From an uncultured Roseateles sp. (lineage in GTDB: Bacteria; Pseudomonadota; Gammaproteobacteria; Burkholderiales; Burkholderiaceae), in the NCBI GenBank assembly GCA_946480605.1, contig CAMLKW010000114.1, positions 1-13,718 of the forward strand: a stretch of 13,718 nucleotides of DNA, in the 5' to 3' direction. Shown here piece after piece: positions 7,150-13,718 of the stretch (within the stretch, counting starts at the first letter, position 1; the number at the start of each line of letters is the position of its first letter). Below the pieces are notes generated by a model. The model had not been told where the DNA came from, did no database searches, and worked only from the letters and a program-made list of their open reading frames with translations. The translations under genes were made by a program, and so were the position numbers.

Positions 7150-7258
7150 GCGGGCCGAGCGCTGGGCCGCACCCGAGCCGGCCCGGCCTGACCATGCGCG
7201 CTGGTCAGTCCAGCACGCATGGGCGTCCCCGCGGGGGACCGGCCAACGTACTCGTTGG
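7150..7258. repeat. Cluster of inverted repeats in the leader of the first permease
   Basis: Four inverted repeats are packed into 109 bases. GCGGGCC (7150-7156) pairs with GGGCCGC (7164-7170), one mismatch. CCATGCGCGCTGG (7192-7204) pairs with CCAGCACGCATGG (7210-7222) around TCAGT, 12 of 13 Watson-Crick. GTCCCC (7225-7230) pairs with GGGGAC (7234-7239) around GCG. CCAACG (7243-7248) pairs with CGTTGG (7253-7258) around TACT. A competing stem, GACCA (7190-7194) with TGGTC (7202-7206), overlaps the largest one. In the minus-strand transcript they lie between the ATPase stop and the permease ribosome-binding site. This may be a regulatory or processing leader, or a dispersed intergenic repeat element. 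Confidence 0.75.
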
Positions 7259-7268
7259 ACGAGGGGCT

Positions 7269-7960
<692 letters not shown>

Positions 7961-7964
<4 letters not shown>

Positions 7965-9178
7965 TCCTTGGCGGTGACGGTTGAACCACTTTTCAGTTCG
8001 GCGGGCGGCGACACGACAACCGTCTCTCCAGCCTTCACACCCTCGGTGGCGAGCCGGAACTTGCCGACGTCGCTCCCCAGCTTGACCGTGCGCTGCTCCG
8101 CACGACCTTCATTCACGGCAAACACGACCTGGGCGCCCCCGCGCTCCACCACGGCGTCGGGCGGCAGCAGCACGCCCGGCACCGGTCTGGCCTCGACCTC
8201 GGGCTTGGCGGCCAGGAAACTCACGCGCACACCCATGTCCGGCACGACACGCCCGTCCTTCTGCTCCAGCGCCACGCGCACCTTGACCGTCGCCTTGCCG
8301 CGGTCCGCACTCGGGATGACGGCCACCACGCGAGCGGGGATCTTCCAGTCCGGGTAGGCATCCAGCACCGCCTCGCAAGGCATGTCGGGCTTGACCTGGG
8401 CGATGTAGGCCTCGTTGACATCCACGCCCACTTCCAGCGAGTCCATGTCGACGATGGTGCCCACGCCGGTGCGCGTGAAGCCGCCACCGGCGGACAGCGG
8501 CGAGATGATCTCGCCCACTTGCGCGGCGCGCGCCGTGACGATGCCGTCGAAGGGCGCACGCACGGTGGCGTAGTCGTAGTTCACCTTGGCCTGGCGCACC
8601 TGGGCCTGGGCCGCCTCGATCTGGCGATTGGAGGCCTCGATCTGCGCCTGGTAGGTCTTGACCGCCGTGGCCGTCTGCTCCTGGCTCTGCCGCGTCGTCA
8701 TGCCGCTGGCGGCCAGTTCGGCCTGGCGGCGCGCATCGGCTTCAGCCTGGGCGAGCTGCGCACGCAACTGGCCCTGGTTGGCCTGGGCCGTGCGCACCTG
8801 GGCCTCGGCGGCCGCGAGACCGGCCTTCAGCCCGGTGTCGTCCAGCCGGGCCAGCACCTGGCCCTTCTTGACCTTGAAGCCTTCGTCGATAAGCACCTCG
8901 ACCAGCGTGCCGGTCATCTGCGCCGACACAGTGGCCATGCGGCGCGCGGTGACGTAGCCGGTGGCCTGCAGCACGGCGTTGGCCGCGGCGCCCTGGCCGT
9001 TGGCCTTGACGGTGGCGGTCTGCACCGCGACGGGCTTGTTGCCGGCCATCCACCACCAGCCCGCTCCGCCGGCCAGCACCATCACGACGACGCCGGCAGC
9101 CACGCCCCAGACCCATTTCGGCGGCCCGCCGCCATGCTCCTCACGGTGCGCACCGTCGATGCGCAACTCCTTCAGCAA
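7961..9178 (-). CDS. Periplasmic adaptor (membrane fusion) protein, HlyD/MacA type
   Basis: This adaptor would connect the ABC permeases to the periplasm and perhaps to an outer-membrane channel, which is not encoded here. The 405 residues show a short cytoplasmic N-terminus, one transmembrane helix (about 23-44), and a split lipoyl-like domain (about 75-112 and 202-226; the second half has ATVRAPFDGIVTARAAQVGE). Between them lies a long Ala/Gln-rich coiled-coil hairpin (about 116-200), followed by beta-barrel and membrane-proximal domains to the C-terminus. No ATG or GTG start lies between the upstream in-frame stop (TGA at 9256-9254) and the transmembrane helix. TTG at 9178 is used here. 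An ATC at 9190, 6 bases after AGGAG, is an alternative that would add four residues (xDTG). The 4-base overlap with the ATPase gene supports one operon. Confidence 0.9.
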
Positions 9179-9338
9179 TCCGGTATCGATGACGCGCTCC
9201 TGAAAGTTTCCGCCCGGGTTGGGAACAGGGCGGATTCTGCACAGACAAGGCTGTCAGGCGGTCAGGGCTTTCGACGAGCGGCAGCCGGCGGGGGTGAATC
9301 GCCGCCAGCCGGGATGAATGGCGGCCGCAGGGGCTCTC
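9179..9338 (-). other. Spacer between response regulator and adaptor genes
   Basis: About 160 bases lie between the regulator stop and the adaptor start. GCCGCCA (9301-9307) and TGGCGGC (9319-9325) form a 7-bp stem with an 11-base loop just after the regulator stop, without a T-run on the minus strand. The spacer could hold a promoter controlled by the regulator. I see no clear -35/-10 pair and no clear operator, only the short stem and a GC-rich tract. Confidence 0.45.
9188..9201 (-). promoter_or_regulatory. Ribosome-binding site positioned for an ATC codon upstream of the adaptor gene
   Basis: On the minus strand, AGGAG (9201-9197) is followed by the 6-base spacer CGCGTC and then ATC (9190-9188), in frame with the adaptor. 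The TTG at 9178 is 18 bases from this site and has no good site of its own. Either the start is a rare ATC, or initiation at TTG uses poor spacing, or a base at 9193-9188 is not as in relatives. Confidence 0.45.
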
Positions 9339-9986
9339 TCAGCTCGCCACCAGCCCGTTGCGGATGGCGTAGACCGTCAGCTCGGAGTTATTGCCCAGGC
9401 CCAGCTTCTCCAGCACGCGGGCGCGGTAGACGCTGACGGTCTTGGGGCTGAGCATCAACTCCTCGGCGATGTCGGACAGGCGCTTGCCCGACGCGATCAT
9501 CACCAGCGTCTGCAGCTCGCGGTCGGACAGCTTGTGGTGGGCCTGCTCGGACACCGGCGCGGTCAGGCTCTCGACCAGCATCTGCGCGATCTCGGGCGTC
9601 ACGTATTTGCGGCCCTGGGCCACGGTGCGCACGGCCTGCACCAGGCTGGCGGGGTCGCCGCCCTTGTTGACGTAGCCGTAGGCGCCGGCCCGCAGCGCAC
9701 GGATGGCGTACTGGTCCTCGGGGTACATGGACACGATCAACGTGCGCAGCGTCGAGCCCTCGTCCTTCAGCACGTGCAGCACGTCCAGGCCCGAGCGGCC
9801 GGGCATGTTGATGTCCAGCACCAGCACGTCGCAGGGGTTGTCCTGGCCCAGCTTGTGCAGCAGCCCGCGCAACTCGGTGTAGTCGCCGGCCTCGCCGACG
9901 ACCTCGATGTCGCCGCTGTCGGCCAGCGTGTCGCGGATGCCGCGGCGGATCAGGCCGTGGTCGTCGCACAGGATGACCTTGATCAT
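9339..9986 (-). CDS. Two-component response regulator, NarL/FixJ family
   Basis: This DNA-binding regulator is phosphorylated by a histidine kinase, presumably the one encoded just upstream. The 215 residues have an N-terminal receiver domain with the acidic pair Asp8-Asp9, phosphoacceptor Asp58 (VLVLDINMPG), and conserved Lys108 (VNKGG). A linker (about 125-150) leads to a LuxR-type helix-turn-helix (152-212) with LSDRELQTLVMIASGKRLSDIA and SPKTVSVYRARVLEKLGL. The start is the ATG at 9986, giving MIKVILCDDH at the expected beginning of a receiver. The same frame is open further upstream, but that lies inside the kinase gene and is not part of this protein. The 4-base ATGA overlap with the kinase gene marks a coupled pair. 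The likely target is the transporter operon downstream, by inference only. Confidence 0.95.
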   Translation of the reverse strand: MIKVILCDDHGLIRRGIRDTLADSGDIEVVGEAGDYTELRGLLHKLGQDNPCDVLVLDINMPGRSGLDVLHVLKDEGSTLRTLIVSMYPEDQYAIRALRAGAYGYVNKGGDPASLVQAVRTVAQGRKYVTPEIAQMLVESLTAPVSEQAHHKLSDRELQTLVMIASGKRLSDIAEELMLSPKTVSVYRARVLEKLGLGNNSELTVYAIRNGLVAS

Positions 9987-11140
9987 GACCGCCCCCAGAT
10001 GGACTGGCCGCGGTCCTCGCCGAAGTCGGTGGCGTCGTCCAGCGCGTCGATGGCGTCCGGGTCCAGCGGCACGGTCAGGATGAGACTGGTGCCGCTGCCG
10101 GGCGCGCTGCTGAGGTCTACCCAGCCGCCCACGGTGGCCGCGCGCTCGTGCAGGCCGCGGATGCCGAAGGAGCGCTCCTTGGCCAGGTCGGCCGGCGCGA
10201 TGCCGCGGCCGTTGTCGCGTATCTCCAGCGTCAGCACGCCGGAGTCCTGGCTCAGCTCGATGTCCACACGGCTGGCCTTCGCATGCTTGGACACATTGGT
10301 CAGCGCCTCCTGCGCCGTGCGGTAGGCCACCAGCGGCACGCCCGACGGCAGCGCCAGCCGCTCCTCGCCCACCCGCAGGCTGGCCTCGATGCCGGTGCGC
10401 CGCTCGAAGCGCGCCGTCATCCACTGCAGCGCGGCCACCAGGCCCTGCTCCAGGATGGCCGGGCGCAGGTTGTGCATGATGCGCTGGCTGGCCTCGATGG
10501 CCGAGTTGACCGTCTCCAGCGCCGCCGCGACGCGCTGGCGCACCTCGGGCTCCTTGGCGTGGCGATCGATCCAGGCCAGGTCGAACTTGACGGCCGTGAG
10601 CGACCCACCCACATCGTCGTGGATCTCGCGGGCGATGGCCGCGCGCTCCAGCTCCACGCTGGTCTGCAGGTGGCCGGCCAACTGGTGCAGGCGTTGCTTG
10701 GACTTGACCAGCTCGTGGTCGGCCGCCAGCCGGGCGCGCTCACTCTCGGCAGCGTCGATGGCGTGCAGCAGTGCCGGCGCCAAGCGCGCCAGGTTGTTCT
10801 TCAGCAGGTAGTCCGCCGCACCGTTGCGCATCGCGGCCACGGCCGTGTCCTCGCCGATCTCACCGGAGATCAGGATGAAGGGCACCGGCGACTGGCGGTC
10901 CTTCAGCGCCTCCAGCACCTGCAGGCCCGAGAAGCCCGGCAGGTTGAAGTCCGACAGGATGGCGTCCCAGGGGCGGTCCAGCGCCGCCAGCACCTGCGGC
11001 AGGCTGTCCAGCCGCTCCAACTCCACCCGCAACCCCGAGCGCAGGAGCTCGGCCAGGATGAGCTGATGGTCGAGCTCGGCATCCTCGACATGCAGCACCC
11101 GCAGGACCCGCGTTGCCTGCTCCACACCAGAAATCGTCAT
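9983..11140 (-). CDS. Soluble hybrid histidine kinase with N-terminal receiver domain (REC-HisKA_3-HATPase)
   Basis: The 385-residue protein has no signal peptide or transmembrane helix. A receiver domain comes first (about 12-130), with Glu19-Asp20, phosphoacceptor Asp64 (ILSDFNLPG), Ser92 and Lys114. A coiled linker (130-165) leads to a NarX/DesK-type dimerisation domain whose phospho-accepting His174 lies in AREIHDDVGGSL. The ATPase domain follows, with an N-box at ALTNVSKHAKA (Asn282) and a G-box at IRDNGRGI. This kinase class pairs with NarL-type regulators, as the next gene encodes. The start chosen is ATG 11140, because the receiver begins a few residues later. A GTG at 11176 would add 12 residues, and neither has a good ribosome-binding site. 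With no sensor domain, input probably arrives through the receiver from another kinase. Confidence 0.9.
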   Translation of the reverse strand: MTISGVEQATRVLRVLHVEDAELDHQLILAELLRSGLRVELERLDSLPQVLAALDRPWDAILSDFNLPGFSGLQVLEALKDRQSPVPFILISGEIGEDTAVAAMRNGAADYLLKNNLARLAPALLHAIDAAESERARLAADHELVKSKQRLHQLAGHLQTSVELERAAIAREIHDDVGGSLTAVKFDLAWIDRHAKEPEVRQRVAAALETVNSAIEASQRIMHNLRPAILEQGLVAALQWMTARFERRTGIEASLRVGEERLALPSGVPLVAYRTAQEALTNVSKHAKASRVDIELSQDSGVLTLEIRDNGRGIAPADLAKERSFGIRGLHERAATVGGWVDLSSAPGSGTSLILTVPLDPDAIDALDDATDFGEDRGQSIWGRS

Positions 11141-11337
11141 GGACGCAGAGTATGCCGTGGCGACCGGACGCCACACTCGACGCGTCTCAGACCGGTGCAG
11201 AGCGGTAATACCGCGCGTTCTCGATGCATCTCAAGGTCGACAGCTGCCGAAAAAGGATCGAACATGCCATGATGCATTCGCCCTGAGGGTATTTACAGGG
11301 CACTGGACAAGAAGCAGCATCCCCTCGCGGAGACACG
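11141..11337. promoter_or_regulatory. Divergent intergenic region between the kinase and chemotaxis operons
   Basis: This 197-base region must hold promoters for two operons transcribed away from each other. It contains the perfect palindrome GCGGTA-A-TACCGC (11202-11214), a GCCGAAAA element at 11246-11253, and the heptamer GATGCAT twice (11223-11229 and 11271-11277). The plus-strand gene has GGAG at 11329-11332, 5 bases before ATG 11338. GCCGAAAA resembles a sigma-28 -10 element, but the TCAA upstream is 4 bases too close for the consensus spacing, so no promoter is assigned. Confidence 0.45.
11202..11214. promoter_or_regulatory. Perfect 13-base palindrome, candidate operator
   Basis: GCGGTA and TACCGC flank a single central A, giving perfect dyad symmetry in the divergent control region. 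It lies 62 bases upstream of the kinase start and 124 bases upstream of the chemotaxis start. The TACC half-site resembles NarL-type heptamers, but their orientation is reversed relative to the standard 7-2-7 arrangement. The binding protein is unknown. Confidence 0.4.
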
Positions 11338-11808
11338 ATGCAGACAGACACTTCCACCGCAATCGATGGCCTGGATGGCAGCAACGCCGTCATGCCCTTG
11401 CTGGCGGCCGCGGAATTGCAGGATCACCTGATGACGGTGACCAACGACCTTGAACGCCTGCAGCGCCTGCTCGACGACGCGGGCGAGGCCTTGTCCACCC
11501 ATTTCTACAGCGCCTCCAACCAGGTCATGTCGCTGCTGAGCGGCACCGACGGCGGTCCCGCGGCCGAAGGGCTGAAGCAGATCATGCAGGACATCGCTGG
11601 CGCCATCACCGCGTTGCAGTTCCAGGACATGGCGACGCAGCTGATCGCCCATACCAGCCAGCGCCTGCGCAACTGCTCGGACCAACTGGCCCGCGACACC
11701 TTCGGCATGGACGACGAGGACGGCGCGGCCGTCGTCGAGATCGCGCCACTGCGACCCAACCCGGTCACGCAGGACGAGATGGACGCCGGCTCCATCGAAC
11801 TCTTCTGA
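11338..11808 (+). CDS. Short CheZ-like protein, candidate CheY-P phosphatase
   Basis: The 156-residue protein is helical and acidic. Residues 93-104 read LQFQDMATQLIA, matching the CheZ active-site helix of E. coli (DFQDLTGQVIK). Asp97 and Gln101 have the same spacing as CheZ Asp143 and Gln147, the residues that hydrolyse CheY-phosphate. Residues 145-156, QDEMDAGSIELF, resemble the CheZ C-terminal tail QDQVDDLLDSLGF that tethers CheY. The protein is about 60 residues shorter than E. coli CheZ (214), so the long four-helix bundle is trimmed. It is the first gene of a cheY-cheA operon, and the ribosome-binding site GGAG is 5 bases before the ATG. The identity rests on motifs I compared by eye. 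A plain chemotaxis-associated scaffold is the alternative. Confidence 0.7.
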   Translation: MQTDTSTAIDGLDGSNAVMPLLAAAELQDHLMTVTNDLERLQRLLDDAGEALSTHFYSASNQVMSLLSGTDGGPAAEGLKQIMQDIAGAITALQFQDMATQLIAHTSQRLRNCSDQLARDTFGMDDEDGAAVVEIAPLRPNPVTQDEMDAGSIELF

Positions 11809-11839
11809 AACTGAATCCCCAAGCCCCCAGGCAAAAACG

Positions 11840-11852
11840 TTCTCTCGGAGAA
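11840..11852 (+). promoter_or_regulatory. Small hairpin covering the cheY ribosome-binding site
   Basis: TTCTC (11840-11844) pairs with GAGAA (11848-11852) around TCG. The likely ribosome-binding site GGAG (11847-11850), 9 bases before ATG 11860, lies largely in the 3' arm. The stem is short and may not be stable, but it could modulate cheY translation. Confidence 0.3.
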
Positions 11853-11859
11853 AACTCAA

Positions 11860-12222
11860 ATGCACTCAATCCTCGCAGTCGACGATTCAGCCTCGATGCG
11901 CCAGATGGTGGCCTTCACGCTCAAGAACGCCGGCTTCAACGTGGTGGAAGCAGTGGACGGACAGGATGCCTGGGAGAAGTCGGGCCAGCGTGATTTCGAC
12001 CTCGTGCTGACGGACCAGAACATGCCGCGCATGGACGGCATCAGCCTGACCAAGAAGCTGCGCGAGAACCCGAAGTTCAAGACCACGCCCATCCTGATCC
12101 TGACCACCGAGTCCAGCGACACGATGAAGCAGGCCGGCCGCGCCGCCGGCGCCACCGGCTGGCTGGTGAAGCCTTTCGACCCGGCCAAGCTGATCGAGGT
12201 GATCGGCAAGGTCATCCGCTGA
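11860..12222 (+). CDS. cheY: CheY-type single-domain response regulator
   Basis: The 120-residue protein is a lone receiver domain with no output domain. The acidic pair Asp8-Asp9, phosphoacceptor Asp52 (LVLTDQNMPRMDG), switch Thr82 (ILILTTES) and Lys104 (WLVKPF) are all present. Trp101 occupies the position of E. coli CheY Tyr106, the aromatic that moves on activation. It lies between the CheZ-like gene and cheA, so it is presumably phosphorylated by that CheA and either binds FliM at the motor or serves as a phosphate sink. The start is ATG 11860 with GGAG upstream, and the next gene begins 25 bases after the stop. A second cheY elsewhere in the genome is possible and cannot be excluded. 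Confidence 0.92.
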   Translation: MHSILAVDDSASMRQMVAFTLKNAGFNVVEAVDGQDAWEKSGQRDFDLVLTDQNMPRMDGISLTKKLRENPKFKTTPILILTTESSDTMKQAGRAAGATGWLVKPFDPAKLIEVIGKVIR

Positions 12223-12247
12223 AGACTGATCGAGGGGAGCACCAGCC

Positions 12248-13718
12248 ATGGGTGACATGACCACCGAAGGCGCCAGCATCAGTGCTGGCATCGACCTCAG
12301 CCAGTTCTACCAGGTCTTCTTCGAAGAAGCCGGCGAGAACCTCGACAACATGGAGCAACTGCTGCTCAACGTGAATGTCGAGGCCGCCGACGACGAGGAA
12401 CTGAACGCCATCTTCCGCTGCGCCCACTCCATCAAGGGGGGCGCGGCGACATTCGGCTTCAGCGATGTCGCCGAGCTGACTCACCAGATGGAGACGCTGC
12501 TGGACAAGCTGCGCCGCCATGAACTGCAGCCCAACGCCGCCATGGTGGACGTGCTGCTGCAGTCTGGCGACGCGCTGCGCGCGCAGCTGGGCCGCCACCA
12601 GGGCTCGGGTGCCGATCCGTTCGACACGACCGACCTGCTGGTCAGCATCAAGAGCTTCGTCGAGGGCGGCGCCGCACCGGTCGCCGCCGCACCGGCGCCG
12701 GCCCCCAAGGCGGCAGCCTCGACCCCGCCGCCCGCCGCACCCGCGCCCGCACCGACGCCGGCCAATCCCGGCACGCGCCTGCTGGAACTGCAGGTCGGCC
12801 CGCTGACCGACATCAGCCTGGCCGACAACCTCGTCGAGCTGTTCAAGGAGATCACCGACCTCGGCACCATCGAGCCGCTGGACGCCGGCCAGAGCTCCGA
12901 CGGCATGCGCCGCTTCAAGGTGCTGACCAGCTCGACGGACAACGACCTGCTGGACCTGTTCACCTTCCACGTCGCGCGCGAGCAGGTCAAGCTGATCCCG
13001 CTGGGCCCCGGCTTCGGCTTCTACGACGGCGCCCCCGGCGCGCCGCCGGCCGAGGCACCGTCTACCGACCCCGGCTACGGCTTCTTCGACAACGCCCCGG
13101 GCACGCCCGCCGCCGAGGCCGCACCGGCCGCGGCCCCCGCTCCCACGGCCGCCATCGTGCCGACGCGCGCTGCCACGCCCGCCAAGACCGATGCAAAACC
13201 CGCTGGCGGCGGCATGGACCAGAGCACGCTGCGCGTCTCCATCGAGAAGGTGGACCAGCTCATCAACCTGGTCGGCGAGCTGGTCATCACGCAGGCCATG
13301 CTGGCCCAGAACAGCCGCGAGCTGGACCCCGGCCTGTACCAGCAGCTGACTTCGGGTCTTGCCGACCTGGAGCGCAACACGCGGGACCTGCAAGAGTCGG
13401 TCATGTCGATCCGCATGATTCCGATGTCGACCGTGTTCAACCGCTTCCCGCGCATGCTGCGCGACCTCGCCGCCAAGCTCGGCAAGAAGGTCGAGCTGGT
13501 CACGCAGGGCGAGGCCACCGAACTGGACAAGAGCCTGGTCGAGAAGATCACCGACCCGCTGACCCACCTGGTGCGCAACAGCTGCGACCACGGCATCGAG
13601 ATGCCCGAGGACCGGATCGCCCGCGGCAAGCCCGAGCAGGGCACGATCACGCTGGTCGCGTCCCACCAGGGCGGCAGCATCGTCATCGAGGTGCGCGACG
13701 ACGGCCGCGGCCTGAACC
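12248..13718 (+). CDS. cheA: Chemotaxis histidine kinase CheA, N-terminal 490 residues (3' end outside window)
   Basis: CheA is the kinase of chemoreceptor arrays and phosphorylates CheY and CheB. Domains seen: P1 phosphotransfer (about 15-125) with phospho-accepting His60 in RCAHSIKGGAATFGF; an Ala/Pro linker (about 138-178); a P2-like domain (about 178-252); a second linker (254-320) with a tandem repeat; P3 dimerisation (about 322-385) from STLRVSIEKVDQLINLVGEL; and the start of the P4 ATPase (about 390 on). P4 has SIRMIPMSTVFNRFPRMLRD, the N-box HLVRNSCDHGIE, and the beginning of the G1 box VRDDGRGLN at the window edge. P4's end and P5 are missing only because the window stops. The ATG at 12248 has GGGGAG 8 bases upstream. 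It is co-transcribed with cheY. Confidence 0.95.
   Translation, partial: MGDMTTEGASISAGIDLSQFYQVFFEEAGENLDNMEQLLLNVNVEAADDEELNAIFRCAHSIKGGAATFGFSDVAELTHQMETLLDKLRRHELQPNAAMVDVLLQSGDALRAQLGRHQGSGADPFDTTDLLVSIKSFVEGGAAPVAAAPAPAPKAAASTPPPAAPAPAPTPANPGTRLLELQVGPLTDISLADNLVELFKEITDLGTIEPLDAGQSSDGMRRFKVLTSSTDNDLLDLFTFHVAREQVKLIPLGPGFGFYDGAPGAPPAEAPSTDPGYGFFDNAPGTPAAEAAPAAAPAPTAAIVPTRAATPAKTDAKPAGGGMDQSTLRVSIEKVDQLINLVGELVITQAMLAQNSRELDPGLYQQLTSGLADLERNTRDLQESVMSIRMIPMSTVFNRFPRMLRDLAAKLGKKVELVTQGEATELDKSLVEKITDPLTHLVRNSCDHGIEMPEDRIARGKPEQGTITLVASHQGGSIVIEVRDDGRGLN
13007..13132 (+). repeat. Two tandem 63-base repeats in the CheA P2-P3 linker
   Basis: Codons 254-274 and 275-295 are two copies of a 21-residue unit. 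Copy 1 begins PGFGFYDGAPGAPPAEA and copy 2 begins PGYGFFDNAPGTPAAEA. The period is 63 bases (13007-13069, 13070-13132). Eleven of the first 17 residues are identical and two more are Phe/Tyr swaps. The aromatic GFGF(Y/F)D core stands out in an otherwise Ala/Pro-rich linker. Confidence 0.85.

Noticed and set aside
9987..10424. Upstream extension of the response-regulator reading frame (361 residues in total)
   Set aside because: The extension is Gly/Ala/Arg-rich sequence antisense-like in character, lies inside the kinase gene, and precedes a perfect receiver start at Met 9986.
11141..11176. GTG start for the kinase adding 12 residues
   Set aside because: No ribosome-binding site supports it, and the extra residues precede the receiver without a recognisable element. 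The ATG at 11140 is a simpler start.
11231..11253. Sigma-28-like promoter TCAA-N11-GCCGAAAA upstream of the chemotaxis operon
   Set aside because: The -10 half is good, but the -35 half is 4 bases too close and degenerate, so I list only the element within the intergenic entry.
11223..11277. Direct repeat GATCAT-like heptamer GATGCAT at 11223 and 11271
   Set aside because: Seven bases twice within 55 bases is too short to distinguish from chance and lacks symmetry with other elements.
12212..13666. Long minus-strand open frame of 484 codons opposite cheA
   Set aside because: It is a compositional shadow. The plus strand encodes CheA with all expected domain motifs.

Overview
The window reads as chromosomal DNA of a high-GC, flagellated, chemotactic Gram-negative bacterium. 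Protein style, gene order and dense overlapping operons suggest a betaproteobacterium of the order Burkholderiales (Rubrivivax, Roseateles or Leptothrix type). That placement is inferred from sequence character, not from a database search. No tRNA, rRNA, CRISPR array, transposase or phage gene is visible, and no gene-free stretch exceeds about 210 bases.

Region 1 (1-3126, plus strand) is the flagellar switch and export-gate operon: the 3' part of fliM, then fliN, fliO, fliP, fliQ and fliR in canonical order. FliM and FliN build the C-ring switch that binds phosphorylated CheY. FliO, FliP, FliQ and FliR build the membrane gate of the flagellar type III export apparatus.

Region 2 (3127-4583, plus strand) is a spacer followed by one gene of visibly lower GC, encoding a 415-residue predicted lipoprotein that I do not recognise. 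It ends convergently against region 3.

Region 3 (4632-11140, minus strand) is a six-gene module, transcribed in this order: a soluble REC-histidine kinase, a NarL/FixJ-type response regulator, a periplasmic adaptor (HlyD/MacA type), an ABC ATPase (MacB/LolD type), and two different FtsX/MacB-type permeases. Four of the five junctions are 4-base overlaps or short gaps: kinase/regulator, adaptor/ATPase and permease/permease overlap by 4 bases, and the regulator and adaptor are about 160 bases apart. The exception is a 148-base leader packed with inverted repeats between the ATPase and the first permease. The simplest model is a tripartite ABC exporter or envelope-remodelling pump under local two-component control. 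Its substrate cannot be read from the sequence.

Region 4 (11338-13718, plus strand) is a chemotaxis operon divergent from region 3: a short CheZ-like candidate phosphatase, a CheY-type receiver, and the first 490 codons of cheA, which runs off the window. The CheZ-like protein keeps the Asp/Gln catalytic spacing of CheZ and a CheZ-like C-terminal tail, so phosphorylation by CheA and dephosphorylation of CheY may be encoded side by side. The main oddities are the lipoprotein gene, the structured leader, the adaptor with no ATG or GTG start, the mini CheZ, and a 63-base tandem duplication in the CheA linker.
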